Positions 51,530 through 60,650 of a stretch of DNA of 64,000 bases are shown here, piece after piece. The first letter of the stretch is position 1, and each line of letters begins with the position of its first letter. The position numbers were made by a program, and so were the translations under genes. The DNA lies in contig OX453274.1 of NCBI GenBank assembly GCA_949710005.1, positions 1,860,001 to 1,924,000 of the forward strand. The letters run 5' to 3'. The DNA comes from Ricordea florida (lineage: Eukaryota; Cnidaria; Anthozoa; Corallimorpharia; Ricordeidae). Below the pieces are notes generated by a model. The model saw nothing but the letters and a program-made list of their open reading frames with translations, had not been told where the DNA came from and did no database searches.

Positions 51530-52021
51530 TCAAATCATTCCAATTTTCGGAGCTGGAGGAGTATAGATATTTGATTGTTGCTGAGTGAGTGGTTGCAGTA
51601 TTTGAGGAACTTGCGTTAAATCAGGTATTCTGTTTTTATTATCCTCCTTTTCAACGTAGCTGGAGCTGGTCCTGCGGATTTGTCGGTATCTCATAAAAAG
51701 ATCAAATGCTGTAAAACCCAATCCAACAATGGATAATACAGTTGTAAAAGATAACTCTGGAAGCCATGATTTCGCTTCACCTGTTTGTTCTTCATTTTTC
51801 TCTTCTTCCCTTTTAATTTTTTGCTCCCTTTTCATCTCTCTAGCTAATGCTTCTTTCGCTTTTTTGTTATACTCCGCTAATTTCTTACCAGCAGCGACTT
51901 TTTTAGGATCTTTCTCCCTCTTTTTAGAAGCATTACCTTCAGTTTTTTCTTTTGGAGGATCCATTGTAATTTGTTCCGCAACTTCTGTTCCTCCTTCACT
52001 TCGTTCAGTTTGGCCAGACAT
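51530..52021 (-). CDS. Single-anchor membrane protein with charged stalk (163 aa)
   Basis: Homologue of the 152-residue protein of A. Charged helical stalk, one membrane segment (LSFTTVLSIVGLGFTAFDLF), Pro/Gln-rich tail ending PKIGMI. The N-terminus has a GQTERSEGGT insertion from the module at 51984-52017. Promoter motif at 52044-52051. Confidence 0.6.
   Translation of the reverse strand: MSGQTERSEGGTEVAEQITMDPPKEKTEGNASKKREKDPKKVAAGKKLAEYNKKAKEALAREMKREQKIKREEEKNEEQTGEAKSWLPELSFTTVLSIVGLGFTAFDLFMRYRQIRRTSSSYVEKEDNKNRIPDLTQVPQILQPLTQQQSNIYTPPAPKIGMI
51984..52017. repeat. GC-rich modular insertion in the 163-aa gene
   Basis: GTTCCTCCTTCACTTCGTTC followed by AGTTTGGCCAG, inserted just after the start codon and in frame. 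Confidence 0.65.
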
Positions 52022-52057
52022 TATTTAAAATATCATTAAGAAATCTTTAAATCATGC

Positions 52058-52630
52058 TTAGTAAACAGTATCAGACCCGCTTGCATCTTGCTTAGTAGAC
52101 TGCTCAGTTGTACTTGAAATCTCTTGATTTTTATGCTCAGTTGTACTTGCAACTTGTTGATTTTTGTCCTCTGAGGTCTTGAATTTAACGTGTTTAGCTA
52201 CTTGAAATACCCCGCTAGCAAGTGCTGCCAATCTTCCTGCTTTCAATGCTAAGAGACCTACAATGTTTGTTAGTTCACGATTAACCAAATCATCATTCTT
52301 CAAATCCTTACAAAGAGCTTCTATATCATCCACAGGAACCATGTAAGAAATGACTTTAGAAACTAATTGAAGGGATGAATCTACTAATCCACCGCTAATT
52401 TTCTTTCCTAATACCGCTTGATACCTATTATAATATTTTTCTACATCTTTTCCTGATAATTTTTTTACATCTCCCAGACTCATATCAACCCCTAAATATT
52501 CCTTTGTAGTTCCAAGGGATGCTAGAATGGCTAGTGATTCTTGTTTAATTTCAAGTTCATCATCATAGTTTTCTGTTCCTCCATTCGGTCGGTCTGTCTT
52601 TTCTTCAATATAATCTTCAACGTTTGACAT
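52058..52630 (-). CDS. Helical virion-cluster protein (190 aa)
   Basis: Homologue of the 179-residue protein of A. I place the start at 52628-52630 (MSNVEDYIEE), which aligns with the A start and lies five bases after the ATPase stop; a longer frame begins 12 codons upstream, inside the ATPase gene. Conserved core and DTVY end. A TDRPNGGT insertion comes from the module at 52575-52596. No named domain. Confidence 0.6.
   Translation of the reverse strand: MSNVEDYIEEKTDRPNGGTENYDDELEIKQESLAILASLGTTKEYLGVDMSLGDVKKLSGKDVEKYYNRYQAVLGKKISGGLVDSSLQLVSKVISYMVPVDDIEALCKDLKNDDLVNRELTNIVGLLALKAGRLAALASGVFQVAKHVKFKTSEDKNQQVASTTEHKNQEISSTTEQSTKQDASGSDTVY
52575..52596. repeat. GC-rich modular insertion in the 190-aa gene
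   Basis: GTTCCTCCATTCGGTCGGTC, in frame near the N-terminus. Confidence 0.7.
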
Positions 52631-52635
52631 CTTTG

Positions 52636-53262
52636 TTAAATCGCCTCGGGAATCTCTAAATAGCAATTAAACGGGTACCGTAAACTCAAACATAGCCTAG
52701 AATATTTTTCTTTTTTCAGGAGTTGCACAAACTTTTTACATGTTTCATAATCCAAATCACCCCCGTAATCCTCGAAAAACATTTTCACCCCCCTTTGCGA
52801 GGGGTTATGAAAAGTAACAACGCAGGCAACATTTTCACGGAATGGTTTTGATATCGATGTTAATTGTTGAGTGAGAACCCAAACTGATAAACCATGATGC
52901 CTTCCGGAGAATGCTAAATCTATAAACTTATTCGTTCGTTTCTTCAGATCACTCGAAACAGCGCAATCATCTAAAATTATTAGTGTATTTATTCCCGAGA
53001 ATAAAGTTTGACAATCAGTTAATAACTCATTAATCTCATCAACGTTACTTGCATCCGGTGATAATACAAAGAAACGTTTATCTCCTCGAGCAAAGTCGCG
53101 GTAAGTTTTGTTTTTGGAATAAGTCGGGCATATTAAAACAATGAATTCAAACAATTTTCGAAATGGGCCTCGTAGTTGATCAATGAGGTACTTTGTTTTC
53201 CCGCAATTTGTTGGGCCTGTTATAATACAATGAAAAGGAATTTTATCTCGTAATTCTTCCAT
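52636..53262 (-). CDS. A32/FtsK-HerA-like genome-packaging ATPase
   Basis: 208 residues, collinear with the element A copy. Walker A GPTNCGKT at 16-23, Walker B LIILDDC. Ends in YLEIPEAI. No GC-rich insertion here, consistent with tight constraint. Packages DNA into the capsid by family. Confidence 0.88.
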   Translation of the reverse strand: MEELRDKIPFHCIITGPTNCGKTKYLIDQLRGPFRKLFEFIVLICPTYSKNKTYRDFARGDKRFFVLSPDASNVDEINELLTDCQTLFSGINTLIILDDCAVSSDLKKRTNKFIDLAFSGRHHGLSVWVLTQQLTSISKPFRENVACVVTFHNPSQRGVKMFFEDYGGDLDYETCKKFVQLLKKEKYSRLCLSLRYPFNCYLEIPEAI

Positions 53263-53273
53263 CTTCCCTTTAG

Positions 53274-54572
53274 TCAGTACATGATTGATCTTAAGTTTGA
53301 ATTCATAACCTCCATTAACGCATCAGCAACCACAAACATGTAACAAGTCATAATGCCAGAACCAATAGCTATTCTTTTAATTTCTATTTTTATACCATCT
53401 TGTGCGTTGTTTAAGGCTAAACCCCCTCCATGAATGTTATTATCTGGGTGTGTTCTCAAATCGATCCACAGAGCAAACTTATTACCATAAAAATTCTTTT
53501 CCTTTACCGACCAACGGGAGGAACCCGACCATCGAGCAAAGCTCTCCCCGGCGAAGCCGGAACGGGAGGAACCTTCATTTCTCCCAAATCTCTTCTTTAT
53601 CGACTCCCAAAGATCAGACGGCACCATTCCCTTTGAGTAAAAACGATTTGGAACGCCATTAACATCGACATTGATTGATGTGATTCCCGGATTGAAAAAA
53701 TTCTCAGAATCTCGTTTTCCTCCAACGTATGGTATCACAAACAAACATAATATCCCCGTAATTGACCTTCTCGGGAGATTAATGTGCTGGTTTATGACAC
53801 TATCAGTGGGTCTGGATATGGTGAAAGTTTTGTGTAAAGTAACATTCTCATAAAAGAATCCCTTACCAACCTGATAAGCTGCCTGTGCCTCACGAGCTAA
53901 GTATTCGCTTGATATACATGAATATTCCATCTCAAGATTTGTGATTTTGTAAGTTGGGGTCTTTGTTGCATCAGAATAAACAACAATATCCCGAACTGGA
54001 GCTAAAGTAATCTCAAATATTAGTTGATGATCTAACGCCTTTGGGTAGAAAACCCCGTGATCGTTTAGAATAGGATGATTTAGAGGGATTTGGTACTTGG
54101 TGTTATGTACTACTGCAAGTGCTACTTCTTTTGCGTCTGTGTCTACCTTATCGCCTGCATTTGACCTTAGCTTCCTCATGTTAACAGAAGAAATACCTTG
54201 CCTTAATCCATCCTCTCGTTCTTCATCCGATAAGAATAAGTCGTGGTAAGTTTGAAATAGATCGTATCTTTGAGTATCCTGCAGTGTTTCACCTCCAAAA
54301 AGAACCTTGAGTCTGGATACGAGGTTACTACCTACATTATTCACTAGGGTGTTATTTTCATGCCCCTCAACGGTCAAGTTAAATACTAGGTATACGCTTC
54401 CTGGCACAATCACTAAATTTTCAGAAAGTTTTGGGATATTTACGTAAAGCGTTTCTCCGGGATTGGCTGATGAAGGGTTTAGTGTAATTCTATTCAATGT
54501 CGATTCCGCTTTCAAACCTAGTGGTAATCTCGGAATCCTGTTTGGGTTAATTTTTTCAGATACGGTTGTCAT
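53274..54572 (-). CDS. Major capsid protein candidate (double jelly-roll)
   Basis: 432 residues; homologue of the 408-residue protein of A with the same conserved blocks. The main difference is an extra segment of about 22 residues near residue 345, encoded by a composite GC-rich insertion (53507-53573) and starting GSSRSGFAGESFARW. It keeps the frame and falls between conserved blocks, so it is probably a surface loop. First gene of the virion cluster; its TTTAAAGA motif overlaps the integrase start (54599-54606). Confidence 0.78.
   Translation of the reverse strand: MTTVSEKINPNRIPRLPLGLKAESTLNRITLNPSSANPGETLYVNIPKLSENLVIVPGSVYLVFNLTVEGHENNTLVNNVGSNLVSRLKVLFGGETLQDTQRYDLFQTYHDLFLSDEEREDGLRQGISSVNMRKLRSNAGDKVDTDAKEVALAVVHNTKYQIPLNHPILNDHGVFYPKALDHQLIFEITLAPVRDIVVYSDATKTPTYKITNLEMEYSCISSEYLAREAQAAYQVGKGFFYENVTLHKTFTISRPTDSVINQHINLPRRSITGILCLFVIPYVGGKRDSENFFNPGITSINVDVNGVPNRFYSKGMVPSDLWESIKKRFGRNEGSSRSGFAGESFARWSGSSRWSVKEKNFYGNKFALWIDLRTHPDNNIHGGGLALNNAQDGIKIEIKRIAIGSGIMTCYMFVVADALMEVMNSNLRSIMY
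53507..53573. repeat. Composite GC-rich insertion in the capsid gene
   Basis: Two GGTTCCTCCCG-type modules (seen here as CGGGAGGAACC) flank an ATCGAGCAAAGCTCTCCCCG module joined to a GGCGAAGCC palindrome. In frame; absent from element A. Confidence 0.8.
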
Positions 54573-54605
54573 ATTTATTTTAAGGAAGTGAGGAGTAATC
54601 TTTAA

Positions 54606-55679
54606 ATGAGTTCAGACTTATCGAGCAAGACCCTCCGGGCCGCGAAGCAAGCTCTACCCGCCTTCGGCGAATCGAAAAAATTAAGTCGGGTATTTTATTC
54701 AACCGAGGGATATTGGAAAGGATATTCTGCAATTCCTAAATTAGCTGAGAAGTCAAAAGTAGGTGAAGATGCGGCTAAAAAATGGTTGGAGAAACAAGCA
54801 ATTTGGCAAATCTATCTTCCAACTCCAAAGTATATTCCTAGACCGCACTGGACTGTGGATAAACCGAATCAGATTCACCAAGCAGATTTGTTATTTTTAC
54901 CGCATGATAGAGTTGGAAGAAAAACGTATAAATACGCGTTAGTTGTGGTTGATGTTGCATCAAGATACAAAGATGCGGAACCATTAACCTCAAAAGAAAG
55001 CCGAGAAATATCAAAAGCTTTTAGAAAAATTTATTCCAGGAGAATGAGATACCCCAAAACATTAATGGTTGATCCTGGGAAAGAATTTATGGGCGAGGTT
55101 ACCAAACTTATGAACTATCATAATGTGAAAATACAGAGAAGTGAAGCCGGAAATCATAGAGCCCAAGCGTTTGTGGAAAGAGCAAACAGAGTATTAGGCG
55201 AAAGATTATTTAGCCATCAATACGCGCAAGAAATGATCGGTGATGATCGATCCAGAGTATGGGTGAAAAGATTACCTGATATTCTAAAAACTTTGAATAA
55301 TACTCCAACAAGAATAACCGGTAAAGAACCCAATGAGGCTATAAAACTGAAAGAGGTTGGCATTGAACCTAAAAAATACCGACTGAAAGGAGGAACCCGA
55401 CGCGTGGTGGGGCTTGATGAGGTTAGATTGCCTCCTGGTGTTAAAGTTCGGTATTTATTAGCTCCTGGCGAACTTGAAGGAGGAGAAAAAAGGCGCGCTA
55501 CTGATCCTATTTGGAGTATCAAAGTTTATGATATTTCTAGAAGCGCAGTTTCACCGAATCAGCCGGTTTTGTATTATTTATTGGATGGTCCTAGACGGGG
55601 ATTTGTTAGGGAAGAATTACAGGTTGTTCCTTATGATACAGAACTTCCACCTGATTCTGTTTTAAAGGGCCCCACCTGA
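54606..55679 (+). CDS. Polinton-type integrase (retroviral rve fold)
   Basis: 357 residues, homologue of the A integrase, with the same DDE residues (HQAD, MVDPGKEF, FVERANR). Two GC-rich insertions: an N-terminal segment of about 18 residues (including LRAAKQALPAFGES) and RLKGGTR before the C-terminal domain. The core is free of insertions. The 3' end overlaps the polymerase gene by 49 bases. Likely integrates the element. Confidence 0.92.
   Translation: MSSDLSSKTLRAAKQALPAFGESKKLSRVFYSTEGYWKGYSAIPKLAEKSKVGEDAAKKWLEKQAIWQIYLPTPKYIPRPHWTVDKPNQIHQADLLFLPHDRVGRKTYKYALVVVDVASRYKDAEPLTSKESREISKAFRKIYSRRMRYPKTLMVDPGKEFMGEVTKLMNYHNVKIQRSEAGNHRAQAFVERANRVLGERLFSHQYAQEMIGDDRSRVWVKRLPDILKTLNNTPTRITGKEPNEAIKLKEVGIEPKKYRLKGGTRRVVGLDEVRLPPGVKVRYLLAPGELEGGEKRRATDPIWSIKVYDISRSAVSPNQPVLYYLLDGPRRGFVREELQVVPYDTELPPDSVLKGPT
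54620..54675. repeat. GC-rich modular insertion in the integrase N-terminus
   Basis: TCGAGCAAGACCCTCCGGG, CCGCGAAGCAAGCTC and CGCCTTCGGCGAATCGA. In frame. Element A has a shorter GC-rich trace at the same place (24623-24652). Confidence 0.7.
55383..55402. repeat. GC-rich modular insertion in the integrase
   Basis: GAAAGGAGGAACCCGACGC, the reverse of the GGTTCCTCC module, adds RLKGGTR in frame. Confidence 0.7.
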
Positions 55680-58600
55680 TAATGCCCGTAGGCAAAAGTA
55701 TTTATTCCATCTTCACAAATTATTCTTTTGTCATCATCGCAAGACAACGAAACTTTGTTAACGGTTTCTGAGTAAACATCATGCAAACGACTTCTAAACA
55801 CATTCATCTGTCTCATTTGAGGCTTTTTATTGAAAAGACAATCCTTGTAATCTTCAAATCTTATGGTCTTTTTTACTACTGCCTTTTTAATTCCCTTACA
55901 TTTCTTTTCTCCTTCACCTTCGTCCATCCTGTATGAGTAAAGCTTGGCGCGTAAACCCACAAATTCCGCTATCGTTTTTCCCCCGGCCTCATCTTTCAAC
56001 ATGTTTATGACTTTTTTGTTTACTCCTGTCTCAATACCCGATGGATGATTTTTAGGAAAATTACTTGTATCGAACATTTCTCTTACATCCGGGGCAATGT
56101 CCTTGTAGAAATCTTCCGTTTCTATCAAATACATGAGACTGTCCGTATCTGTAAAAAGTAATTTTACCATTTCGCCGTATTTGGGTTTGATGTAATTGTA
56201 GTGAAAGTTGTACATGATTGTTTTACTCAAATCCAGAATGCACATACCCAAGTAAACTGGCTTATTGAATACTAACTTTGTTTTCTTCATGTGAATGGCT
56301 ACAAGATTTTCACAAAAGATAGTACGATGCTGGTAGTTAGGTTTTGTTATTAATTTTTTCGCATCTTTTTGATTTGTAACTAATTTAATGTCAACCCTAT
56401 TTCTAATGTTTTCCATTGTTTTACCAAACACAGCATTGTTCATTAACTTGAAGAAATCTTTCTCAAAATCGTTATTTCCTTCAGCTCTTAGGTTGGTATT
56501 CAATTCAATGTAAGGTTTTAACCAATCTGACTCTTCGAATGCAATTCCTCTATGAATTTTTGTAACTTTCAATCCTAAGGATTGGTAAAGTTTTAGTGTT
56601 TCACGATGAACAACGTACTTTTCCTTATTGTTTAGGTTTGGGATTAATTTCTCCACTTTATTAACTACAATCCTTTCTGGAGCTAAAGGATAATCATTGT
56701 GTAAATCGTGAAGGTGAGTTGGGTATTCTAAATCAACCTCTAGTATACATGGGGTATTTTTCCAGTTTCTAAGATCGTCATTAGACATCCATCTGAAACC
56801 GTGGGTGGGTAAAGGCCTACTCATTCCTCCTCCATACAAATTATTAGCGTCGAGATATTGAATGAACATGTTGAGTAAATCGGGAACGTAATTACTCATG
56901 TACGGGTTGTTTGCTTTGGCATATCTCGTTGAGATCATAGAGACGCCTCCCCGGATACCTTTCTCAAACATGAGAAGCATATCAACGTCGGTTAACAGTT
57001 CCAATTTCACTTTTGTGTACTTTAACGCGGCGTCCCAAGCCAGTCCTGGTGCTGTGTAATAGTGGGCGGGATCCAAATCATAATTCTTTTGACAAACATC
57101 TCTAAAGTTCTCAAATACATCCGCTAAAAGTAATACGTCCGTCTTGAGATACAAATCGTGGTATTCTCTCATCGTTTTCATTTTGAAGGTTTTCCATACA
57201 TTTTGTGCGTGCTGGTAATCGCCTTCTTTTATTTCTTCGTCGTTTAGTTTAGAGTAGAATTCATCCTTTGGCGGAAGTTGGGTTGCGTTGAGTTTTTCAA
57301 ATTTGTCGAACCAATCATAGGGAAATACGCCTTTTCTCAACAACAACTTTAATTGATCACCTTCATAGTAACTCGTTAAGTTTTTGAAAGATTCTTTTGG
57401 GAGATTAGTTACTAATTTATCAAGACTGGTTGCCATAAATTTGAATGAATCTATGAATCTAATTTCTCGCTTCACCTCAACCATCTTACCTTCTTTATTT
57501 GTAAATGTACCAACCACAATCTGTTTTGTGAAAGAAATGTACTTTTCCTCGCTATTGGGGATACAATTTACTTTACCTTCTGTTACACCAAGGTTTTTGA
57601 TGAAAAGATGAGCATCATACCCAGATAGGTTGTGAAATATTACAGGAAAGAACTTTGGAATCTTGTAATTCAAGTTACATTCGGTATGAGCGGCGCCCCT
57701 GTAATTTCCCGTAAGATGGCAGTGATCTACTACCTTATCTTCCCCCAATTCTTTTTCACAAATGTGACAGTGCATTGCTGAATTATGGCGTATTTTTTCT
57801 TCGCCAGTCATCCTAACTTTCTTTTTGTATCTAAAATCATTGTAAATTCCCCTAATATCCGACTCTAAACTTTTTACAAATATTTGCGCTACATCTTCAT
57901 CTGGCGATTTGGCGGTGTATTGTCTAATAACAGTTTCATTTTCGTCAAAAAATTTTATGAGATAACTGAATCCCGATGGTGAATGTTTTTGATATTGTTT
58001 GGTAAAACTTTTACGAAGGTCTGGTGAGCATGTATCTATTTTCACTGTAAAGCTCTCAAAGTCTGCGTATACAACAAAGGGTACTCTCATTTTTCGATTG
58101 TGATTGACGAATTTAATAAACTTTGGGTTACCATCTTCATCCTTAGGCATAGTAATCTTGACTTCTTCATTTTTGCCGCAATATTCTAGATGTTTTTCCA
58201 ATGAAGTTTCAGACTGGAATGCGTTTAGACATCTGGGGCAAAAGTACATCTTGGATTTATGTTTGCTAACTGTTGAAGCCAACAATCTACTCATATCCTT
58301 TATCCAGCAGTAGTGATTATTTTCGCCTTCTGATATTAGAAGTAGGTCGATTTGATGACCTTTTTGTTTTTTACTTATTCTTAGGGGGTACACAACACCT
58401 TCTTCATATCCGTAGACATTAATAGTGTAGTATGAGTTTTGTTTTTCAAACTTGCCAATTTGTTTTAGTGAGGTAGGAAACTCCATTCCCGACCAGTCGA
58501 AGTTCTTTGAGTTTTCTATCATTTGTTTGTTTAATCTTTCTGGATGAATTTTTTGTATGTAAGCGGCAGAGGTTACGGCCCACTTAAAACACTCATTATC

Positions 58601-59356
58601 ATTTTCATTCTTAACATTTATAATAGCTTTCTTTTTTGCTAATATTGGTGGTAATTCAATATAGGAACTTCCAACAAAAGGCTCGAATGGATCAATGCTA
58701 ATATCAAAGTATTCCACTCGATCGAATTGCCATCCAGAACCTTCATTTTGAAACTTTTCAATCAATTCAAGTTGGTGATTTGTCATGATATTGTTCAATT
58801 CAGAAAAATCGGTTGACTCTGTTATGGTTTCCACATTTTTTGAATGAAAGTATCCTAAATTTTCATCAATCAGTCCAGTATTGGGATTCTTTTTTGTGAA
58901 TTTGCAAGTAAAGATGAACTTGATTTTGATGGGCTTCTTTTGCTCATTAATTAGACCCAAAACTTTTGGTTTGATTTTATCGATAAATGTATTTGGACCG
59001 TACCCTTTTTGGCCATTTATCGTGTAGGTTTTCAGATATCCCTTCAATGCTGTTTGTTTTTGCTTTGGAGTTAGGCGTTTGTTTGAAATTCGTTCAGAAA
59101 CCATTCTTTTTAAAGTAAATATTCTGTTAACTTTTTTCTTCAAACCATCAACTCGTTTGTTTACAGTCTTTTTGATGGGTTCTGGGATATAAGATAATAT
59201 CCAATCCGCGAACTTGTTAATCTCTTTATTTATCGGTTTTGCGACTTTGCTTGCTAAATTTTTAAGTGATGGTGGTTGAGATTTGGGTTGGGAAGGTTTG
59301 AGAATGGGAATATTAATCTCGGGCACAGGTTCATCAAGAATTGGTGTCTGTTCCAT
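55631..59356 (-). CDS. Family B DNA polymerase, protein-primed type (1241 aa)
   Basis: All polymerase and exonuclease motifs match the A copy (YADFESF, NLSGYDAHLF, YHDLYLKTDVLLL, YLDANNLYGG, KLMNNAVFGKT, FTDTDS), as do the C2H2 finger and HNH-like motif. Differences: the N-terminal region (residues 1-100) is unrelated, with a Pro-rich start and no SAP-like segment, and the CGKCDVCKG insert is absent. The ATG lies at the inner edge of the right terminal repeat, with TCTTTAAA at 59379-59386. Confidence 0.93.
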   Translation of the reverse strand: MEQTPILDEPVPEINIPILKPSQPKSQPPSLKNLASKVAKPINKEINKFADWILSYIPEPIKKTVNKRVDGLKKKVNRIFTLKRMVSERISNKRLTPKQKQTALKGYLKTYTINGQKGYGPNTFIDKIKPKVLGLINEQKKPIKIKFIFTCKFTKKNPNTGLIDENLGYFHSKNVETITESTDFSELNNIMTNHQLELIEKFQNEGSGWQFDRVEYFDISIDPFEPFVGSSYIELPPILAKKKAIINVKNENDNECFKWAVTSAAYIQKIHPERLNKQMIENSKNFDWSGMEFPTSLKQIGKFEKQNSYYTINVYGYEEGVVYPLRISKKQKGHQIDLLLISEGENNHYCWIKDMSRLLASTVSKHKSKMYFCPRCLNAFQSETSLEKHLEYCGKNEEVKITMPKDEDGNPKFIKFVNHNRKMRVPFVVYADFESFTVKIDTCSPDLRKSFTKQYQKHSPSGFSYLIKFFDENETVIRQYTAKSPDEDVAQIFVKSLESDIRGIYNDFRYKKKVRMTGEEKIRHNSAMHCHICEKELGEDKVVDHCHLTGNYRGAAHTECNLNYKIPKFFPVIFHNLSGYDAHLFIKNLGVTEGKVNCIPNSEEKYISFTKQIVVGTFTNKEGKMVEVKREIRFIDSFKFMATSLDKLVTNLPKESFKNLTSYYEGDQLKLLLRKGVFPYDWFDKFEKLNATQLPPKDEFYSKLNDEEIKEGDYQHAQNVWKTFKMKTMREYHDLYLKTDVLLLADVFENFRDVCQKNYDLDPAHYYTAPGLAWDAALKYTKVKLELLTDVDMLLMFEKGIRGGVSMISTRYAKANNPYMSNYVPDLLNMFIQYLDANNLYGGGMSRPLPTHGFRWMSNDDLRNWKNTPCILEVDLEYPTHLHDLHNDYPLAPERIVVNKVEKLIPNLNNKEKYVVHRETLKLYQSLGLKVTKIHRGIAFEESDWLKPYIELNTNLRAEGNNDFEKDFFKLMNNAVFGKTMENIRNRVDIKLVTNQKDAKKLITKPNYQHRTIFCENLVAIHMKKTKLVFNKPVYLGMCILDLSKTIMYNFHYNYIKPKYGEMVKLLFTDTDSLMYLIETEDFYKDIAPDVREMFDTSNFPKNHPSGIETGVNKKVINMLKDEAGGKTIAEFVGLRAKLYSYRMDEGEGEKKCKGIKKAVVKKTIRFEDYKDCLFNKKPQMRQMNVFRSRLHDVYSETVNKVSLSCDDDKRIICEDGINTFAYGHYQVGPFKTESGGSSVS

Positions 59357-60083
59357 TTTTTTTATTAATTAATTCTTATCTTTAAATTTCAATTTTTTCA
59401 AAGTATTGAGAGCCTTTAATCGCTTTCGTATCATCACAAACTCATCAGTTACTCGTGAGGGATCGCCCTCCGCTCGCACAGCTCGCTCCGCCGGCCGGCA
59501 CGACTTGTGAAGTGATTGGTAAAATCCTTGATAATTTCGTGTAAATTACAAAATCAAGTTGCGCAGTTACGCCAGGCCCTGTACTTTCCCAAAAAAATTT
59601 GATTTTAGTTTTCAAAATCCAAGTTGTTCTAGAACCGGATCCTTCCCGATTTTTAAAATCCAAGTTGCGCCCAGAATCTGTACTTTCCTGACTTTCCCAA
59701 AAAATTTGATTTTAGTTTTCAAAATCCAAGTTGCGCCCAGGATCGGTACTTTCCCGGCTTTTAAAAATCAATTTGCGCCCAGGATCGGTACTTTCCCGGC
59801 TTTGAAAATAAAAATTGATTTTTCTTTCCAAAATCCAATCGAGACTTTCCCAATACTTTCCCGATACTTTCCTGATACTTTCCCAAAAAAAATTTGATTT
59901 TTCTTTCCAAAATCCAAGTTGCGCCCAGGATCGGTACTTTCCCGGCTTTGAAAATAAAAATTGATTTTTTCTTTTTAAAAATCCAAGTTGCCCCCAAGAT
60001 CGACGCTTTCCCGACTTTGAAAATAAAATTGATTTTTCCGACAACTTTAAAAATTTGTCCCAGAACCCGCTTTTACCCCTACT
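59349..60083 (-). repeat. Element B right inverted terminal repeat (735 bp)
   Basis: The reverse complement of 43587-44321 with scattered substitutions and single-base indels, for example one fewer A in the first A-run of the terminus. Confidence 0.9.
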
Positions 60084-60088
60084 CCACT
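60084..60088. repeat. Target-site duplication of element B, right (CCACT)
   Basis: Matches 43582-43586. Confidence 0.85.
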
Positions 60089-60238
60089 TCTTTAATCAGG
60101 CAATGATGTAGATTATTTTATCACTGACTAAACAAACCTTCCTGCTTTTGCGTGCACACCATTTGTGTTTCTGCCCTGCCATGTACAATGATATCGCTTT
60201 TGTAGAGCTACCCTAATGTTTTCACTCTTCCATAATAG

Positions 60239-60370
60239 GCTGTGGACACACTACTGGAACATGGAGCCAACCCTAGTCTTCGCCTCTCCAGGGGGGTGGG
60301 GTCAGCACTGTGTGCTGCCACATCATTCATGGCAGAAAGTAGGAGAACTCCTGCTGTGAGGATCAAACTT
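60239..60370 (+). CDS. ANKMY1-like exon 8 (ankyrin), right of element B
   Basis: Acceptor ATAATAG, donor CTT|GTGAGT. Phase 0; continues exon 7. Encodes VDTLLEHGANPSLRLSRG. Confidence 0.8.
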
Positions 60371-60650
60371 GTGAGTTCAGCCTCTCCTCCCTTGCTGTTC
60401 TTAGTATGTTTTCTCAACTGACGTTAGTATAGAGTCTATTTGGGTCCACGGAGGATCGAATATGGCATTCAATTTCAGTTGAAGTTTAAATTTAGATAAA
60501 CTTAACTTTCCATTTTTTAGTTTATCAACTTTTATGAAAATACATTTTGTGATAATTAAGAATGTAATAATCATGAGAGAAACGCAATTATAACATATCT
60601 TGTACGGGTACATTTAGACCCATCTATTGACCTCCTCCCAGCATTAAAAA

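Larger units (their letters stand above)
43587..60083. mobile_element. Element B: complete Polinton/adintovirus-like provirus, 16.5 kb
   Basis: Same gene plan and orientation as element A, with 735-bp inverted terminal repeats beginning AGTAGGGGTAAAA and a 5-bp target duplication. The outermost 28 bases match element A closely, while the rest of the repeats are unrelated in sequence. It has two genes not present in A (128 and 89 residues). Every main frame is open. The two terminal repeats differ by scattered substitutions and single-base indels, so this copy looks older than A. GC-rich modular insertions are scattered through it. Confidence 0.93.
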
